From assembly GCA_028673005.1 (NCBI GenBank), contig CM054113.1, positions 35,282,117-35,346,116 on the forward strand: a stretch of 64,000 bases of DNA. The letters run 5' to 3'. This document shows positions 22,200 to 34,590 of this stretch, in pieces. The DNA comes from Tanypteryx hageni. Taxonomy: Eukaryota > Arthropoda > Insecta > Odonata > Petaluridae. Under the pieces are notes generated by a model. The model worked only from the letters and a program-made list of their open reading frames with translations. It was not told the origin of the DNA and searched no databases. A program made the position numbers and the translations under genes. The first letter of the stretch is position 1. The number at the start of each line of letters is the position of its first letter.

Positions 22200-23940
22200 A
22201 AGGCAGATTCACATTATACGGAACGCCAACGAACCGTCAAGGACCGTCTCCGTCACGTCCTTTATAGTGCTTTTAGTTAATGCAGAAAAGCACTACTATC
22301 TTCGTGATGTCCGTCCATCCGTACGTACGTACGCATATATCAGGAAAGAATTCGCTGAACCAATTTCAATAAAATAAAATAAATAGAATCTTCACATAAA
22401 TATAAGGCCAAAATGGCATATTTCGACCAGATCGACTGAGCTGGGGTGCCACAATTGCAAAATTAACATTTTCGATAATAATAAATTTGGAAAGATTTGG
22501 CTGAACCGGTTTCAACGAAATTCAACATGAAAAAGGTGTGAAACATTAGAAAACTAAATCAATATCTTTAATGTAGATATAGAAATCAGGGCTGCCAAAA
22601 TACAAGTAATATAAAATTTCATTTTACAAGTATTTGTGATGAACTGTTCACATCAATTTGAATTAAATTTAATATTTGTGATGTACACGTATATACAAAA
22701 CCATAATAGCATATTAGAAGTGGATCATCCAAACAGGGGGGCCACACTTACAAATGAAATTCTTTCAGTAATTATGGATTTGGAAGGAATTGGTTGAACG
22801 GATTTCAACTAAATTTTGTATATAACATTTGTGCATCATACCATAATAAAATAGAGATGTTTAAAGCGGAGATAAAGAGCAGGGCTACCACAACAAATAG
22901 TATAATTATATTTTTACACGTATTTATAGAGAACTGGCAGCATGAATTTTAATCCAATATGGTACATATAATCTTCATATAAATAAATAACCGAGACAGC
23001 ATACTTCAACCGGATCGACTAAACAAGGCTATCACTATATTAAGGTTAAAGATTTTCTGTAACTATGACTTTGGATGTTTTTAGCTGGACCGATTTCAAA
23101 AAGAAATTTCGCTTGTAGGGCGAGTATATAATGGAAAAAGAAATGAACATGTTTCGAGCGTATCTATATAGTAGGGCTACCACCATATAAAGGGAAATAA
23201 TTTTCTGATTCCATAGCAAATACATAAATATATGATTACACTACGGCGAATTTGACGAAAGGCACTTATGGAAACCCGTGCACATCCCTACTTGTTCATC
23301 GATGTTCACATTGTACGTAGAGGTCTCGACGCGGACGGTCACGTTTTCAGTTGTAGTTAGAACTTTGAGTCTGTGACTGGAATAAGTTAGTAAATATATT
23401 TTCTAATGTAAAATTGGGAGTAATTGCTCTATTCTTAGATGAAGGGAAGCATCGACAGAAGCTTATCCGTACTAAGAAATAATAATTCTAATTAAAGTAA
23501 AATGATCTAATGTCAATAAATACTTAACAAATTCTTAAATAAATATCTGATAAATAGTTGACTTTAACCTGACTTCTTTAATTCTTCTCCAACTTCCCGA
23601 CACATTTTATCCTTGTGTCCATTATCAGCGTACTTTTTATTTACCATGCAGAAAAATTATTTATGATCTCTAATCATTTCTATTAGTTTTTCATCCATTG
23701 TCATAAAAACTAACAGGGACTGACGGAAGCCTGACGGGTTCGGTGTTCACAATGTAAAAGAGGAACAGGAATCGAAAGGTTCGTACCGTGACCGTCCCAT
23801 CAAATATTTCCCCAGAGAAACCCCGACGGAACGGACTGATGACTCGACGGAGACGTAAACGACTCTATCTAAATATATAGAAGACATTTTGACGTGTCGA
23901 AACGTTGACGTTACGTACGAGTATAATGTGAATCAGCCTT
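22200..23940. mobile_element. TIR element interrupted by repeat family 1
   Basis: The left end AAGGCAGATTCACATTATAC and the right end GTATAATGTGAATCAGCCTT are inverted repeats with one mismatch. The interior flanks (22220-22262 and 23298-23920) are rich in ACGGA/CCGTC words and repeat the GTTCACAATGTA motif. No transposase is encoded. Without the 1035-bp insertion the element would be about 700 bp. Confidence 0.8.
22263..23297 (-). repeat. Repeat family 1, copy 2 (inverted relative to copy 1)
   Basis: The minus strand begins AACAAGTAGGGATG and ends in the same hairpin as copy 1 (arms near 22264-22293). It holds a single 880-bp unit where copy 1 has two. It lies inside the 22200-23940 TIR element, showing that this family inserted as a unit and that the extra unit in copy 1 is a gain there or a loss here. 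Confidence 0.85.
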
Positions 23941-24226
23941 CAAACAAGTCGGCGATCGACGTCCTGAGTACCCCTGGTATAAAGTAAGTCGAAAAATGTT
24001 ATCATACCTCGTGTTTTGTTTTTAGGGATAATTTTTCAGCTTCGAATATCAACATGAAATTTATCGCTTGATCAGTTTCATTTTTTTCGAACACATCATT
24101 ATAGCAATTTAAATAATTGTATGATTCTGACAATCTTTCCAAAAATATCTTTCGAATCTACGTATGATGTTAAATATATTACTGCACTAAAACGCACGTC
24201 AGTCTATGTAAAAATTATAACTGCCC

Positions 24227-26093
24227 TCACTAAGGAAATTCTGGAGAAAATAGGTGAGAGACAAAAATGGAAAAACGTTAGCAGTGATGAAGGTAGAGCC
24301 AACTATAGACGTATAAACATTGGTTGAGAATGGTAAGAGATAAAGCTGGAGAGAATTGGATAAAAGATAATGTGATGAAATACAACAAATGGAGAAGTTA
24401 GGACGGTACGATATGATGTAAGCTAGGGCACTGGAATTAGAAGATAAGAAGTCTAATAGAATTCATGGTAATAGAGATGGGAAGATAATCTCAGGTATGG
24501 GAAGATAAGATTAAGGGACTATACAGCAGGCAGGCAGGATCGGCAAAAATAGAACTAGAAGATTAGGAAAACCTAGAAGAGGACAACTTAGGACCAAGTA
24601 TTATGGAGAGTGAAGCAGAAAAAGCGATAGTGGAACTATAGGAAGGGAAAACCAAATGCAGCGATGGAATACCGGCTGAGGTACTTAAAGTCATGGGATC
24701 AGAAGGACTAAAAGCGATCATGAAATTCATTAATAAGAGTTACGACACGGGAAAGTGGCCTCGGGATTTCCTAGAAGTAACAATGATCCCTCTAAAGAAA
24801 AAGCCAAAGGCAATGCAGTGTAAAGACTACAGAACGATAAGCCTTCTGTCACACATCCTCATCACGAGGATTCATAACAAAAGACTGGGGAAAATGCCGA
24901 AGAAATGTTAGGAAAAGACCTATTCTGTTTCAGAAAAGGACGAGGAACTAGAAATGCTATACGGGTACTAAGAATCATATCAGAAAGGGCAATAAAGTGC
25001 AGCCAAGAATCTGCGTATATTTCGTAGACTGGCAGAAGGCCTTTGATAGAGTAAATTGGTTAAGGTTGATGAAGATATTAAAGGATATTGATGTAGACTG
25101 GAAAGACAGAATAATCAAGAATCTATATGTGAATCAAGTAGTAAAGGTAAGTTGAAGAATGTGGACATCTGCGGAGTAAATATCGGTAAAGGAGCATGAC
25201 TGGGCTGCTGCCTATCGCCGAGCTTATTTAATATATATGGATAAAGTCTAATGCAAGAAGCGTTAGTAGGCACAGGAGATATAAAATTGGAGGAAGGATT
25301 ATAAGTACAGTTAAATACGCGGATGATCAAGTACTTCTAGCAAGAAAGGAAAAGGAACTCCAGAAAATGATAAATAGACGAGTAAAAAATGGTAGAGAAT
25401 ACAGTATGAAAATAAATACAGAAAAATCCAAGTTCATTCGAATATCAAGCAAAGAAGAGAATCTGAATATAAGTATTGAAGGAAAGCCTTTAGAACAAGT
25501 TGCAGACTATAAATGCCTTGGAAGCATCATAACAAGAGAAGCAAAATGTACTGATGAGATCAGGGCTAGAATAGGAAAAGCAAAAGCAGCTTTCAGAAGA
25601 AATAAACACCTACTTACGGGGAATATAATGGAAGATACCCTCAAGAAGTTCATAAAATTCTATTTATGGAGTATAGCTTTGTATGGGGCAGAAACATGGA
25701 CGATAAGGAAAAATGACATCAAATACTTGGAAAGCTTCGAAATGTGGACTTGGAGGAGAATGCTGAAGATAAAATGGACAGGTAGGATGAAAAACGATGA
25801 TGTGCTACGAAGAGTAGGAGAGAAGCGAATGATTATACAGAATATAAGAAAGAGGAAGGCAAACTGGGTTGGACATTACCTGAGGAGAGAATGATTAAAG
25901 ATGTGTTAGAAGGAAAACTAGATGGAAAAAGGGAAAACGGTAGGAAAAGATTTCAGCTGATAGACGATTCGAAATGGAAAGAGAGTTATCAAGATATGAA
26001 GAGGACAGGGGAAAATAGGAGAATATGGAGAAATAGGTTTAACCATGAATAATCACGGACCTGTCTACGGACAGACTACATATGATGATGATG
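24227..26093 (+). pseudogene. 5'-truncated RTE-type LINE, longer copy (spans left edge of copy B)
   Basis: Homology to the full-length LINE begins abruptly at KEILEKIGERQKWKN (24232 onward) in the linker between endonuclease and RT. It then shows the RT fingers (DFLEVTMIPLKKKPKAMQ, CKDYRTISLLSH, about 24760-24860), the palm (DWQKAFDRVNWL near 25025-25065), YADD at 25316-25327, and the same C-terminal frame as copy A (25367-25894). Many stops and frame changes lie before 25114. The 3' tail is the ATG repeat near 26085. The segment from 25114 is duplicated as copy A, and the part before it is not. It is inactive, lacking the endonuclease domain. Confidence 0.92.
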
Positions 26094-26883
26094 TAATGAA
26101 TTGACACGAAACAAGTGAAGAAAGATGCGCACATCATGCGTGTATACATGCATGATTTATGCAATCATGTCAAAAAAGATAAATATTAATGATTCACTGA
26201 TTTATTTCCTCATCGATTGTAATTAATAACATAATCGACAATTATTCAAAACTTACCTCACTCGAATAATAGTGATACAATATTTATATTCAAGTTCATT
26301 CCTTTGTCGTAAATTTCCGACTTCTTTTCACTTACAAACGGTGTGTATACGTAAAGAAAATAGACGTATTTTCGTTCCTTTTTTCGTCGTAGATAATCCG
26401 TTACCCTTCTTTTATCAAACGTTGCGAGCTCACGAAAGAAAATGAAACTCATTATGTATTTACACTAGTTATTGTGTACCTCAGTCACCACAAAGATCGT
26501 TTTCGTTGATAATAATTATAAAATCAATGGGAAATTATTACGTTCTCGAATAATTTTCTTGAAATCGGCTGCTCCTTCGGTAAAAATGAACTGAACAACA
26601 CATGCTACTCGACAAGTTCTACAATTTTGTTATTTACGAGATGTAAAGAAAAATACCTATTTGCCACCAGTAAAGTGGCACTCCCGATTAGGTTACGTGA
26701 ACCATTTATATCAATTTCTTATTTTCTTTGCCCTTGTATCCTGAATACCAAATTTGATGACATCCGCCCAGTAGTTTCGCCGATGAAACATGCGGACAGA
26801 AAAACGGACGGAAACGACGGGATCATACAGAGTTCTTTGTTTACTTATTGTAAAGAACGCCAAAAAATTAAATTAAATAAACA

Positions 26884-27384
26884 ATAACAGACTACCGTAA
26901 TTTTCCAATTATAATACGCACCCATGTTTTTACGAATGAAATGTGAAAATTGCCTTATCACCATACATAATACGCACCTAATTTTTTGTATACAAATCAG
27001 TGTAACTTTTCATAAGACTATTAGCAGTATCGATACCGTTCTCGCTTTGCCGCCAAGTGTTACACGTATGGTACCACAAATACCAGTACCATGGTAGTAC
27101 CATGGATACACGTGCGAGAGATAACGAGGATATCACGTTACGTTCTTACTCACTTATTCAAGATATACACTATGTATTACAATATGTTCCGAAGACGACA
27201 TCGTTTGGGATGATGATTTCGGTGAAGTGGATAACGCGGATGAAGACGACGTTCTCGGCGACGCCATTTACGCAGACGCTGAGAGTGAACACAAGATCGC
27301 GGGTAAACTATTTGAAAACAGTGACGGCAGTGATTGTTAATTCGGAGATTTTAGTGTATTGGACAGCTATAAATAAATAATTAT
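26884..27384 (+). mobile_element. Possible pogo-like remnant (copy B)
   Basis: Duplicate of 13090-13590, with the TAATACGCACC words at its left and the acidic SEDDIVWDDD reading frame at about 27189-27342. One of the three substitutions that I noticed between copies lies here (26906 c against 13112 t). Confidence 0.4.
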
Positions 27385-29863
27385 TGTTTTGAGTTTTAAA
27401 AAGTAAATGCTATCAGAGTGCAATGAAAAATACAGTTTATTAAGAAAGTCACGTCCGAAAATAAAATTATTTCCTTACTAGAAAACGTTATATGCATTTA
27501 TGGTTCACTTCATTCGGTTTCCAGTCTAAATAAGCTCCAAACGCTTCTCGGCGGAAGGTTCTTAATATTCCAGCTAAATTTTCCACCACAATTTCAAAAG
27601 GAGGCAACCTTATCATCTGTTTAATTTTCGTTTTCCTTTACTCCAATGGGCTGAAATAGGACATCCATGCGAACAATTTAGATGGACGGAGAATCACCAG
27701 TAAAGGGAAGTTATAACTGCTAAATTTCCATTTGTTGGTCAAACCTTGCATCATCGCTGTTCTCTAATAAATCATGACGCACAAAACATACACATTTCCT
27801 TTGGAAGTTGTCTCATCCTAGCAAGCTATAAGTTTCCAGTGAGAGATTTACATCATTAACAACTTTTTGCGTATAGAACTACACCATAATATTTCTAAAT
27901 TTTGCGCTCAGCAGGCAAATGGAGCGGCAAAAGAAATTCAACTCTCCACTGGTACATATTACGATCACAATGTTCGAGAGATGTTCATATGTTTGGAATG
28001 GCTTTTTTGAGGGACTGTATTTATTTTTATTTAATCATAAGAGAAAGCTGGTCCGATGAAATATCTTATTTGGTCACCAAAGTAGGCGGATTCCACAAAA
28101 ATTATGTATCATATAGAAAGAGAGACACGTTTCATGTTTTCCAAAAGTGCCATCACTTAGGTGCACTTAACAATAAATGAAGTTATCTTTTAAGATAAGC
28201 GTATCTGAAGGTTGTTAATGTTCATGTAAAAATATAATTTTTCATATAATGATCAATATCGTGAAAACTATAAATTTATTGGCATTCAACATTATTCAAA
28301 GATAAATATAAACTATTCTGAAAATTTCAATTTCTGTAAGTACCCCTCTAAACAAATTAGGGAAACATTTTCCCGCAGGTTAACTTTTTCATATGCCGAC
28401 TGAAAATATTGTATAAATGTTACGTTTTTTATTTCTTTATGGCAGTTCATAATTTTTATGTATTATTGATATACTTTTCCGTCATTCAGAATCATTAGAG
28501 AAGTCACATAAAAATGTCCCTTTTTATTCAATAGAAGCCGAACTATGACGCGTATGTATATTCGCTAGAAAGGAATCGCCTCGCTCAAAAAATATTTTTC
28601 AGATAATTTCACCTATTTTTAAAGAATAAGGAATACAATAAAAATTGATTAATAAAATATCATTATCAAGGCCAAAACTTTCTCTTTTAAAATATACCAA
28701 GGTTTTTAAGATCGATTAACTTTCAGCGCGGCAATAAATAAATTAAGCTAGCAATGAAGCTCGACGTATATAACACGTCGGACGGCGGCATGTCAAGCAT
28801 TCGCTCGACCTATCGACACGTCGGACGGCGTTGAGGGTTTAAGTGCCCTAACCAAGAGATTTTTATTATAAGAATTAAACTGTAAATATAAAAGTAAGAA
28901 AAGAATCTTTAATTGTGGCAGCTGAATTAACACATAGCATTGGGCTCCCCAACAATACCATATTTATATGAGAATACTGATATGTATGCCAAGCCGAAAT
29001 TTTAGATTCGATTGTTGCCGATGGTAACAATAGCCTCAAGTTGCCAAGGATACCAATTTAGTCTAACTTTAAGTGGACAAATAGCGGCAACCGAAATGTT
29101 TCTTCTTATAAAATACTTACTAATAATTACGATAATGGCCTATGTTTTGTATATGTCGACGCCGGCGGGTAGGCCTCCTGAAAGGTATGTCAACGTAATA
29201 AATTCACAAACGAAATTTTGGATTACACGACATATTTTTATAATTTGAAATCATTGGCGCTAAGGGTTCACGTGAAGACGATTTTGGCCGTTCTATCTTT
29301 GTTATCAATTTTTCATTTCCTTTATTTCTGGGGTACGCATGGCGTTTAACCAGCCAGCCACCAGCAGCCAACTTCCTAATTCCAAAAACTTATGGGAGGG
29401 GCACACTCCGGCCAAGAAAAAGAAAAGAATGTTATGTTCAACGTCAGCCAAAGCTTTCACCATCCAGAACTCGCAGTGGGAAAATATATAGTCGCTGTGA
29501 CTAACCTTATAAATGATAATCTTGATGAAATAAATATCATATTCTATTATATGTCCTTTCATTTCTATAACCCTTCCACTTGCGATAAAAAACTTTTCCG
29601 GAAAAAAGCGATCAATTTTCATTCGGGAGTTGTATAATCAAAACTTTTCAGTAAATTGTGATTGACCTAATTTCCTAAATTTGGGAAACTTTTTCTCTCC
29701 AAGATTGTTGAGGGACATGAAGAAAATGTCAAATTTTCAAAGATGAACTTAATAACACAAAGGAAAGCTAGTTCGATAGGTCGTATAGTAAGAAGAGAAT
29801 ATACTAGTGAAAAAGATTAATAACACAAGGGAAAGTGGAATAATGGAGATTTTAATATGATGT

Positions 29864-30359
29864 TATTATTCGTCATTACCAGCAAAAGAGCTATCGGAGT
29901 ACAGGACAAGATAGAGAAATCGTTTCAAGATTAAATCTTGAACATGCCAGAAATGACAGAAGACTAAAGAAGAAATGCAAAAACTGCAAAATATCTTCTC
30001 AAAATTCAATTATATGACAGTATTTGTTAACGAAAATAAACCCTCCAATTTATTACACAATCCAAAAGACACAATTCCTTCTTTACTCAAATATATACAC
30101 ACAAAATATTTTGTGGAGGATACGACAAAATATATATTGGACAAACAAAACGTAACACAAAAACACTCTTAAAAGAACACATAGATCATTTTAAACCCAA
30201 CAGATTAACAACTCTAGTGTAGCAATACATATGAAAGGACACCACCATCCAATCACGATAGAAAACCTAACGCTTGTAAAATCTGCAACGAACTGATGCA
30301 AACTAGACGCATACGAAAGCATACACAAACAGAAACAAAAATTCCGTTATAAATAACGA
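29864..30359 (+). pseudogene. Penelope-like GIY-YIG endonuclease remnant (copy B)
   Basis: Duplicate of 16070-16565. It has the same NLLHNPKDTIPSLLK linker, YIGQTKRN core and KEHIDHF helix, with the same frame breaks. Identical damage in both copies shows the decay predates the duplication. Confidence 0.8.
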
Positions 30360-30482
30360 CCGCGACCCGATCCCCCTTTCACCTCTTTACGCTGTATTGA
30401 CTGAATCTCTTTCCCGTCCTTTCACTTCAGCACATAAACATATAAATACCGCCTACAACACTCTCACCCCTAATTACATATC

Positions 30483-30531
30483 AGCTACTGATGATGAGAA
30501 CATTGCTCTCGAAATACGTATTTAGTACGTT
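30483..30531 (+). ncRNA. Hammerhead-ribozyme-like core (copy B)
   Basis: Duplicate of the motif at 16689-16737: CTGATGA, short stem II, GAAA, minimal stem III. The same caveat applies about the extra U before stem II. Confidence 0.45.
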
Positions 30532-30593
30532 TACCTCATCTTTAGAGATTTTGTGTGCGTATATTCGAGTGCTTGCGTGCGTGATTGTTTTGT

Positions 30594-31010
30594 CTGTTAG
30601 GTCCCTGTCGTTGCCGGAAGGCACATAAACCTACAGGCCGCTGTGTGCGATACTAGGTCCCTGGCGCGGCTTAATCTCCCGTAAATCTATTATGATTTCC
30701 CCTTTCCTTTCCCCTTTTTTCCCTTTACCTCTTGGCGTGTACGTGTGTTTGTAGTTGCTTAGTAGTTTCCTGTCGCTGTCGTACTGACTCACAAACCTTC
30801 TAGCAACGGCGTTATTTTGGCGTCCCTGGCGCAGAGTATTTTCTCGCAAACCCGGTCCCGTTTCCTTTCCACCTTTAGGATTAGTGCTTGTGCGATTGAG
30901 TGAGTGAATGTGTGAGTGACATTAGGTCCCTGGCGTAGAGTAACGACCTCTAAACCTGTTAGTTTATTATTTTTATCGTCTTTTGCCTTTTCCTTCCTTT
31001 CTTCCCCCTT
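30594..31010 (+). repeat. Repeated GTCCCTGGCG module, extended version (copy B and beyond)
   Basis: The repeats seen in copy A are followed here, past the duplication edge at 30863, by another unit at about 30925 (TAGGTCCCTGGCGTAGAGTA, then CTCTAAACC). The stretch ends in a T/C-rich run at about 30985-31015. Four units in all, irregularly spaced. It is probably the 3' region of the Penelope-like element. Confidence 0.55.
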
Positions 31011-32106
31011 TTGGAACTATACGGTTAAGCAGTTAAATTCTATTTAACATGACTTAGTGATTGAAAATGATTATGCTTTTACTAATTAAGGAGCTGACTG
31101 GAAATAATTTAAGTGATTTACACATAAAATTTTTGGTGGGGCAATTGAAATTATGGAAAGTTACAGTAATGGAAGTCTAAGTACTTTCACAGAATGAGGA
31201 ATGTATAAAACCGTTTCAAGAGTCACACACTGTCAATGAAGCGTTAATACTTGGAAGAAAAAATATCAAGCCTACCCTATGAAATACAACCATATTTTTG
31301 CTATTGGAGAAATGTATTTCATTACATGATAATATTTTTGTGCTTGAAGACATATTGCATCAATAAAATTGACTTTTCATTATTTATTTTCATTTCTCAG
31401 TACATATTCAAGTTCTAGGGAATTTAAAAGAGAGCGTTTTAATGAAAACCAGAGGATAATTTGATTAAACTCATTGATGATCTGAGTAGGCCACATTATG
31501 GGGAAAGCTAATCTTTGCTATTTGGTGTGTATATTAGTTATGCATTGCTACGCTCATAAATTTGCTTATTCGTGGAATTCCGATAAAAATATTTTCTCAT
31601 CCAATGGACAGATTTTAATGAGTTTTATTAAATATATTATCGATCGCTTCATTCAGTCTCTTTTAATGTTTTTGGCGGAACATGAGATTAAAAAATGAAT
31701 TATACATATTTTATCTCGAACAATCATCAGCCATGTTCTGAAAACTTCATTCTAAAAACACTTAACGGCAACGAACGTTTAAAAATATATATTCCGTAGA
31801 CGTACTGATAAAAAAGTTCAAGGATGGATGCATGAATGTAACCTCTCATGTAGAAATACCATGAGCAGAATGATATGGCGCAAGAAAATATGTTGCCATG
31901 ACTGCGGCGTGAACAACCATAGGGATGAAATTAGTTTTTAATCAATGAAATGGCTTTATATTATGAGTCAGACTCGAGTGAACTTTATCGTCAAAACTTT
32001 CACTTAAAACTTCGAAGAAATTCAATGCGTTTAAATGAAGATCATTGTGTTTTTAAATGTTGCTCACAAGGTTATTTGCCGATGGACTGATGAAAATTTG
32101 ACTTAC
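31011..32106. other. AT-rich sequence, probably intron of the receptor gene
   Basis: No coding motif was recognised. It lies directly downstream (minus strand) of the receptor exon at 32107-32292, which ends in a canonical splice donor, so at least the right part is likely intronic. The next receptor exon (TM7 end and C-terminal tail) was not found. Confidence 0.45.
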
Positions 32107-32292
32107 TTGCGTAGAGAGCATCAGGGCGCAGATGCAGGCATACACTCTTGCTGAGAGGCCATGGGTTGGACCCGCGATGACCAGAACGTACGTGATACCC
32201 AAGAGGGGTATGAGGACCAGCAACGCTTTGGTAGCCTTTCGGTACTGTTGCGCCTCGGCGTTCGTTGCTGAGCGCAGTTTGGTGATGAGCAC
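32107..32292 (-). CDS. Secretin-family neuropeptide receptor (DH31/PDF-receptor-like), internal exon: ICL3, TM6, start of TM7
   Basis: This 186-bp exon is open throughout and phase 0 at both ends. The acceptor reads TTTTGTCTCAG before the first codon (exon starts at 32292), and the donor is GTAAGT at 32106-32101. The 62 residues begin [20 protein letters not shown], the conserved third intracellular loop of class B GPCRs. TM6 follows ([20 protein letters not shown]) and then a segment ending ALMLSTQ, the approach to TM7. These receptors sit in the plasma membrane, bind peptide hormones and couple mainly to Gs/cAMP. In insects this sequence style fits the calcitonin-like diuretic hormone (DH31) receptor or the related PDF receptor; I cannot separate them. 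The next exon would be expected to begin GF.VA. It joins in phase to the exon at 34880-35020. The absence of any stop and the perfect splice sites point to a live gene. Confidence 0.88.
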
Positions 32293-33077
32293 CTGAGACA
32301 AAAGAGCACACTTAGCTTCGGAACGATTTCTGTATTTCTAAATCGTATAAGAGAAAGATGCACTAAAGGATAAACCCATTCCAAAACGGCTAATATATTT
32401 TTGTTGTTATCGCGATTGTCTAAATTCTGATTTCAAATGTATATATGTCTCCGATTCTGCAATGTTGTTGTTTTCCATCTTTATGGGAGGAAAACAGACC
32501 TATTTTCATTTGAACAACTCTGTTACGAGAATTTATTATGAACTACATACCAGAAAAGTGCCCGCAAAAAGAATGGAAATGAATTTAACACGTATAAAAA
32601 ATTAATATTTATATGAATATTATTCTTTATTTTACGACAAAAATCCAAAACACGCTACATTTAGTCACCGAATTGATATATTAATTTTGAAGAGCTAAGC
32701 TATATCATATTACTATTCGGCTCCTTTCGTAATATACATAAAAGTGCCTCAAAGTGCAAGGAAATGAACGACGTGGATAGCATGGTGGGCATCTGATTAC
32801 GCTAAACCACAGATTTAATATATAAAAGGTTATAATTTATTATATAAATTCAGTCATGGAAACAAATCATGAAATGAAGCAGAGTTTTTTTTATTCTTCA
32901 CTCTAAATTTAGAATGTCGTAGAAAGATGACTATTCAAATGAGATCGGAAAATTATTTTATGTGGGCAGAGATCATAAACGCTCAACACTCGCCCGTGAA
33001 TAAATGACGGAAAAAACTTGGTCATCGAATTGAAAATGCTTCCACATAGGCGGCGTAGAAGCGAAGGGGAAAATACC

Positions 33078-34590
33078 TTAACACTAGAAGGGCCAGATCC
33101 ACCTGCATGCCTAGAATGGCCATGAGCGGTCATATTAGCCGCTACCACTAAACAGCTGTTTAGCATGCTTCTGAGAGGCAGATATCAACAGGAAAGAGTT
33201 CTTATATGTTCATGAATGCATAGGATATTTTTACAGATACACAGACAATGGTAATATTTTTTATTTTGACCAAAAAACCATCGTTAAAATATTTTTTAAA
33301 TTATACATCAGAAATAAAAGGGAAGCGATTTTCAAATCAGATTAAATTCTTGCATATGGAAGTACTCTACACGGGAACAGAACATTTCTATATGTCATAA
33401 GAAGAAAAATATTTATATAAAATCTATAAAAATGAAAAGCATACCTAGTCCTAACCTTCAATTATATGGCAAGCAGTTAATTCAAGTGATTTCTTTGACG
33501 ATATTCCTAAATATTTGCCACAAACCGCCTTGTTGCAAACAGAACAAGTGTCAACGATTTTATTCCTCTTGCACTTAGAGAGCACTTGACATTGGCATCG
33601 CTTGCAGTCATGTTTGACCTGAGGCTCATTTTTAGTTGGTACGCAGCGTCAGAGCGTTATATTCATGTACTCTGCCCTTAGCTCATCTACAAGTTGGAGA
33701 ATGAACTTTTGTCGAGGTATCCTTTTTCCATTGACCTCTTTCTTGATGACCCAGGCGTTGATTGCACTCAGGTCAAGCACGTTGTTAAAAGTTTGTACAA
33801 GCTACCTGCGAGATGCAGTCCTCAAAGAGTATTTACGAGGCATTTGGTCCACTATGTCTACATAAAACTTATCGTTAGTAGCGTTGAAGAATTTCATAGT
33901 TTTGGGAAGTTTCTTCTCACCTCCGCGTATTTGAACACTCGGGTGCAGAGTGCTTAGTATCAAAACATTCTTCCTCTTCTTGGTACACAGTGAGTGTAAT
34001 ATCATTTGCCCTCTTCTGTATGGTAGTCTTGTAAAGCTGTGGGATTTCCTTCCTCGCACGATTCATTGTTCTAACAGTACCTGTTTGTTGCGAATTCAGT
34101 CTCTCAGTTAGCTCCATCGATGTGAAGATGTTATCAGTGGTGATGTTGCGCCCTTTTTTGAACTAAGGGCCTATGAGCTGCATGATAATATTTTCAGGCA
34201 ATGACACTGGCAGGAAGCATCTCATCTTTTTCAAGGTAAGGGAATCTGTTGCAGATGTAATTCGACGCAACATCAGCTAAAAGCCAGAATTGTATTCTAA
34301 ATTTATCTGGCTTGTTGGCCATGTACTGCGTGAACCTGCGCCGAGCTTTGCTTGCTATGAGCTGTTCATCACCCGTGATATTCTGTCCGGAATTGTAGCA
34401 CAGAGTACCATTCTCTATGAAATTTTTCCACATAGCAGATGCCAATGCAAATTTAACTTATTAATTCGTAGGTGCGGAGGTCTCCTTGTACACGGTTTAT
34501 GCAAAACACTAACTGCGGTCAAAATGACCGCTAATGGCCCTTCTAGGTATGGCCCTCTATACAGGCGTTCCTGTTGCAGGTACTGGCCCA
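33078..34590 (-). mobile_element. Decayed piggyBac-type element in the receptor intron
   Basis: At the left, TTAA (33078-33081) is directly followed by CACTAGAAGGGCC, and about 40 bp further by GAGCGGTCAT.TTAGCCGC. At the right, on the opposite strand, the same words occur (CTAGAAGGGCCATTAGCGG near 34555-34530), giving inverted termini around a piggyBac transposase remnant. The exact right end and its TTAA were not resolved, because that end has diverged or been extended. TTAA targeting is diagnostic of piggyBac. Confidence 0.75.
33460..34445 (-). pseudogene. piggyBac (PGBD-like) transposase pseudogene, C-terminal two-thirds
   Basis: Minus-strand pieces in order carry all three catalytic aspartates of the DDE_Tnp_1_7 fold. 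DEQL is near 34365. LLADV is near 34285, following NKPDKFRIQFW. TTDNIFTS is near 34120. Then come MELTERL, TGTVR.. and RKEIP, LTVYQ, VLILSTLHPS, KYSLRTASRR, and after more frame changes INAWVIKKEVNGKRIPRQKF. The end is a cysteine-rich zinc-binding-like tail (CKRCQCQ..., CKRNKIVDTCSVCNK) around 33610-33520. Several stops and frameshifts separate the pieces, and the N-terminus before 34445 is missing. The element is dead. The longer plus-strand frame at 34290-34808 is its shadow. Confidence 0.9.

Larger units (their letters stand above)
25114..30863 (+). repeat. Near-identical 5750-bp duplication, copy B (likely source)
   Basis: This matches 11320-17069 at a constant offset of 13794. On both sides B continues homologous element sequence: the LINE upstream to 24227, and the GTCCCTGGCG-repeat tail downstream to about 31000. 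A breaks off within these elements. That makes B the probable source. Contents mirror copy A item by item. Confidence 0.95.
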
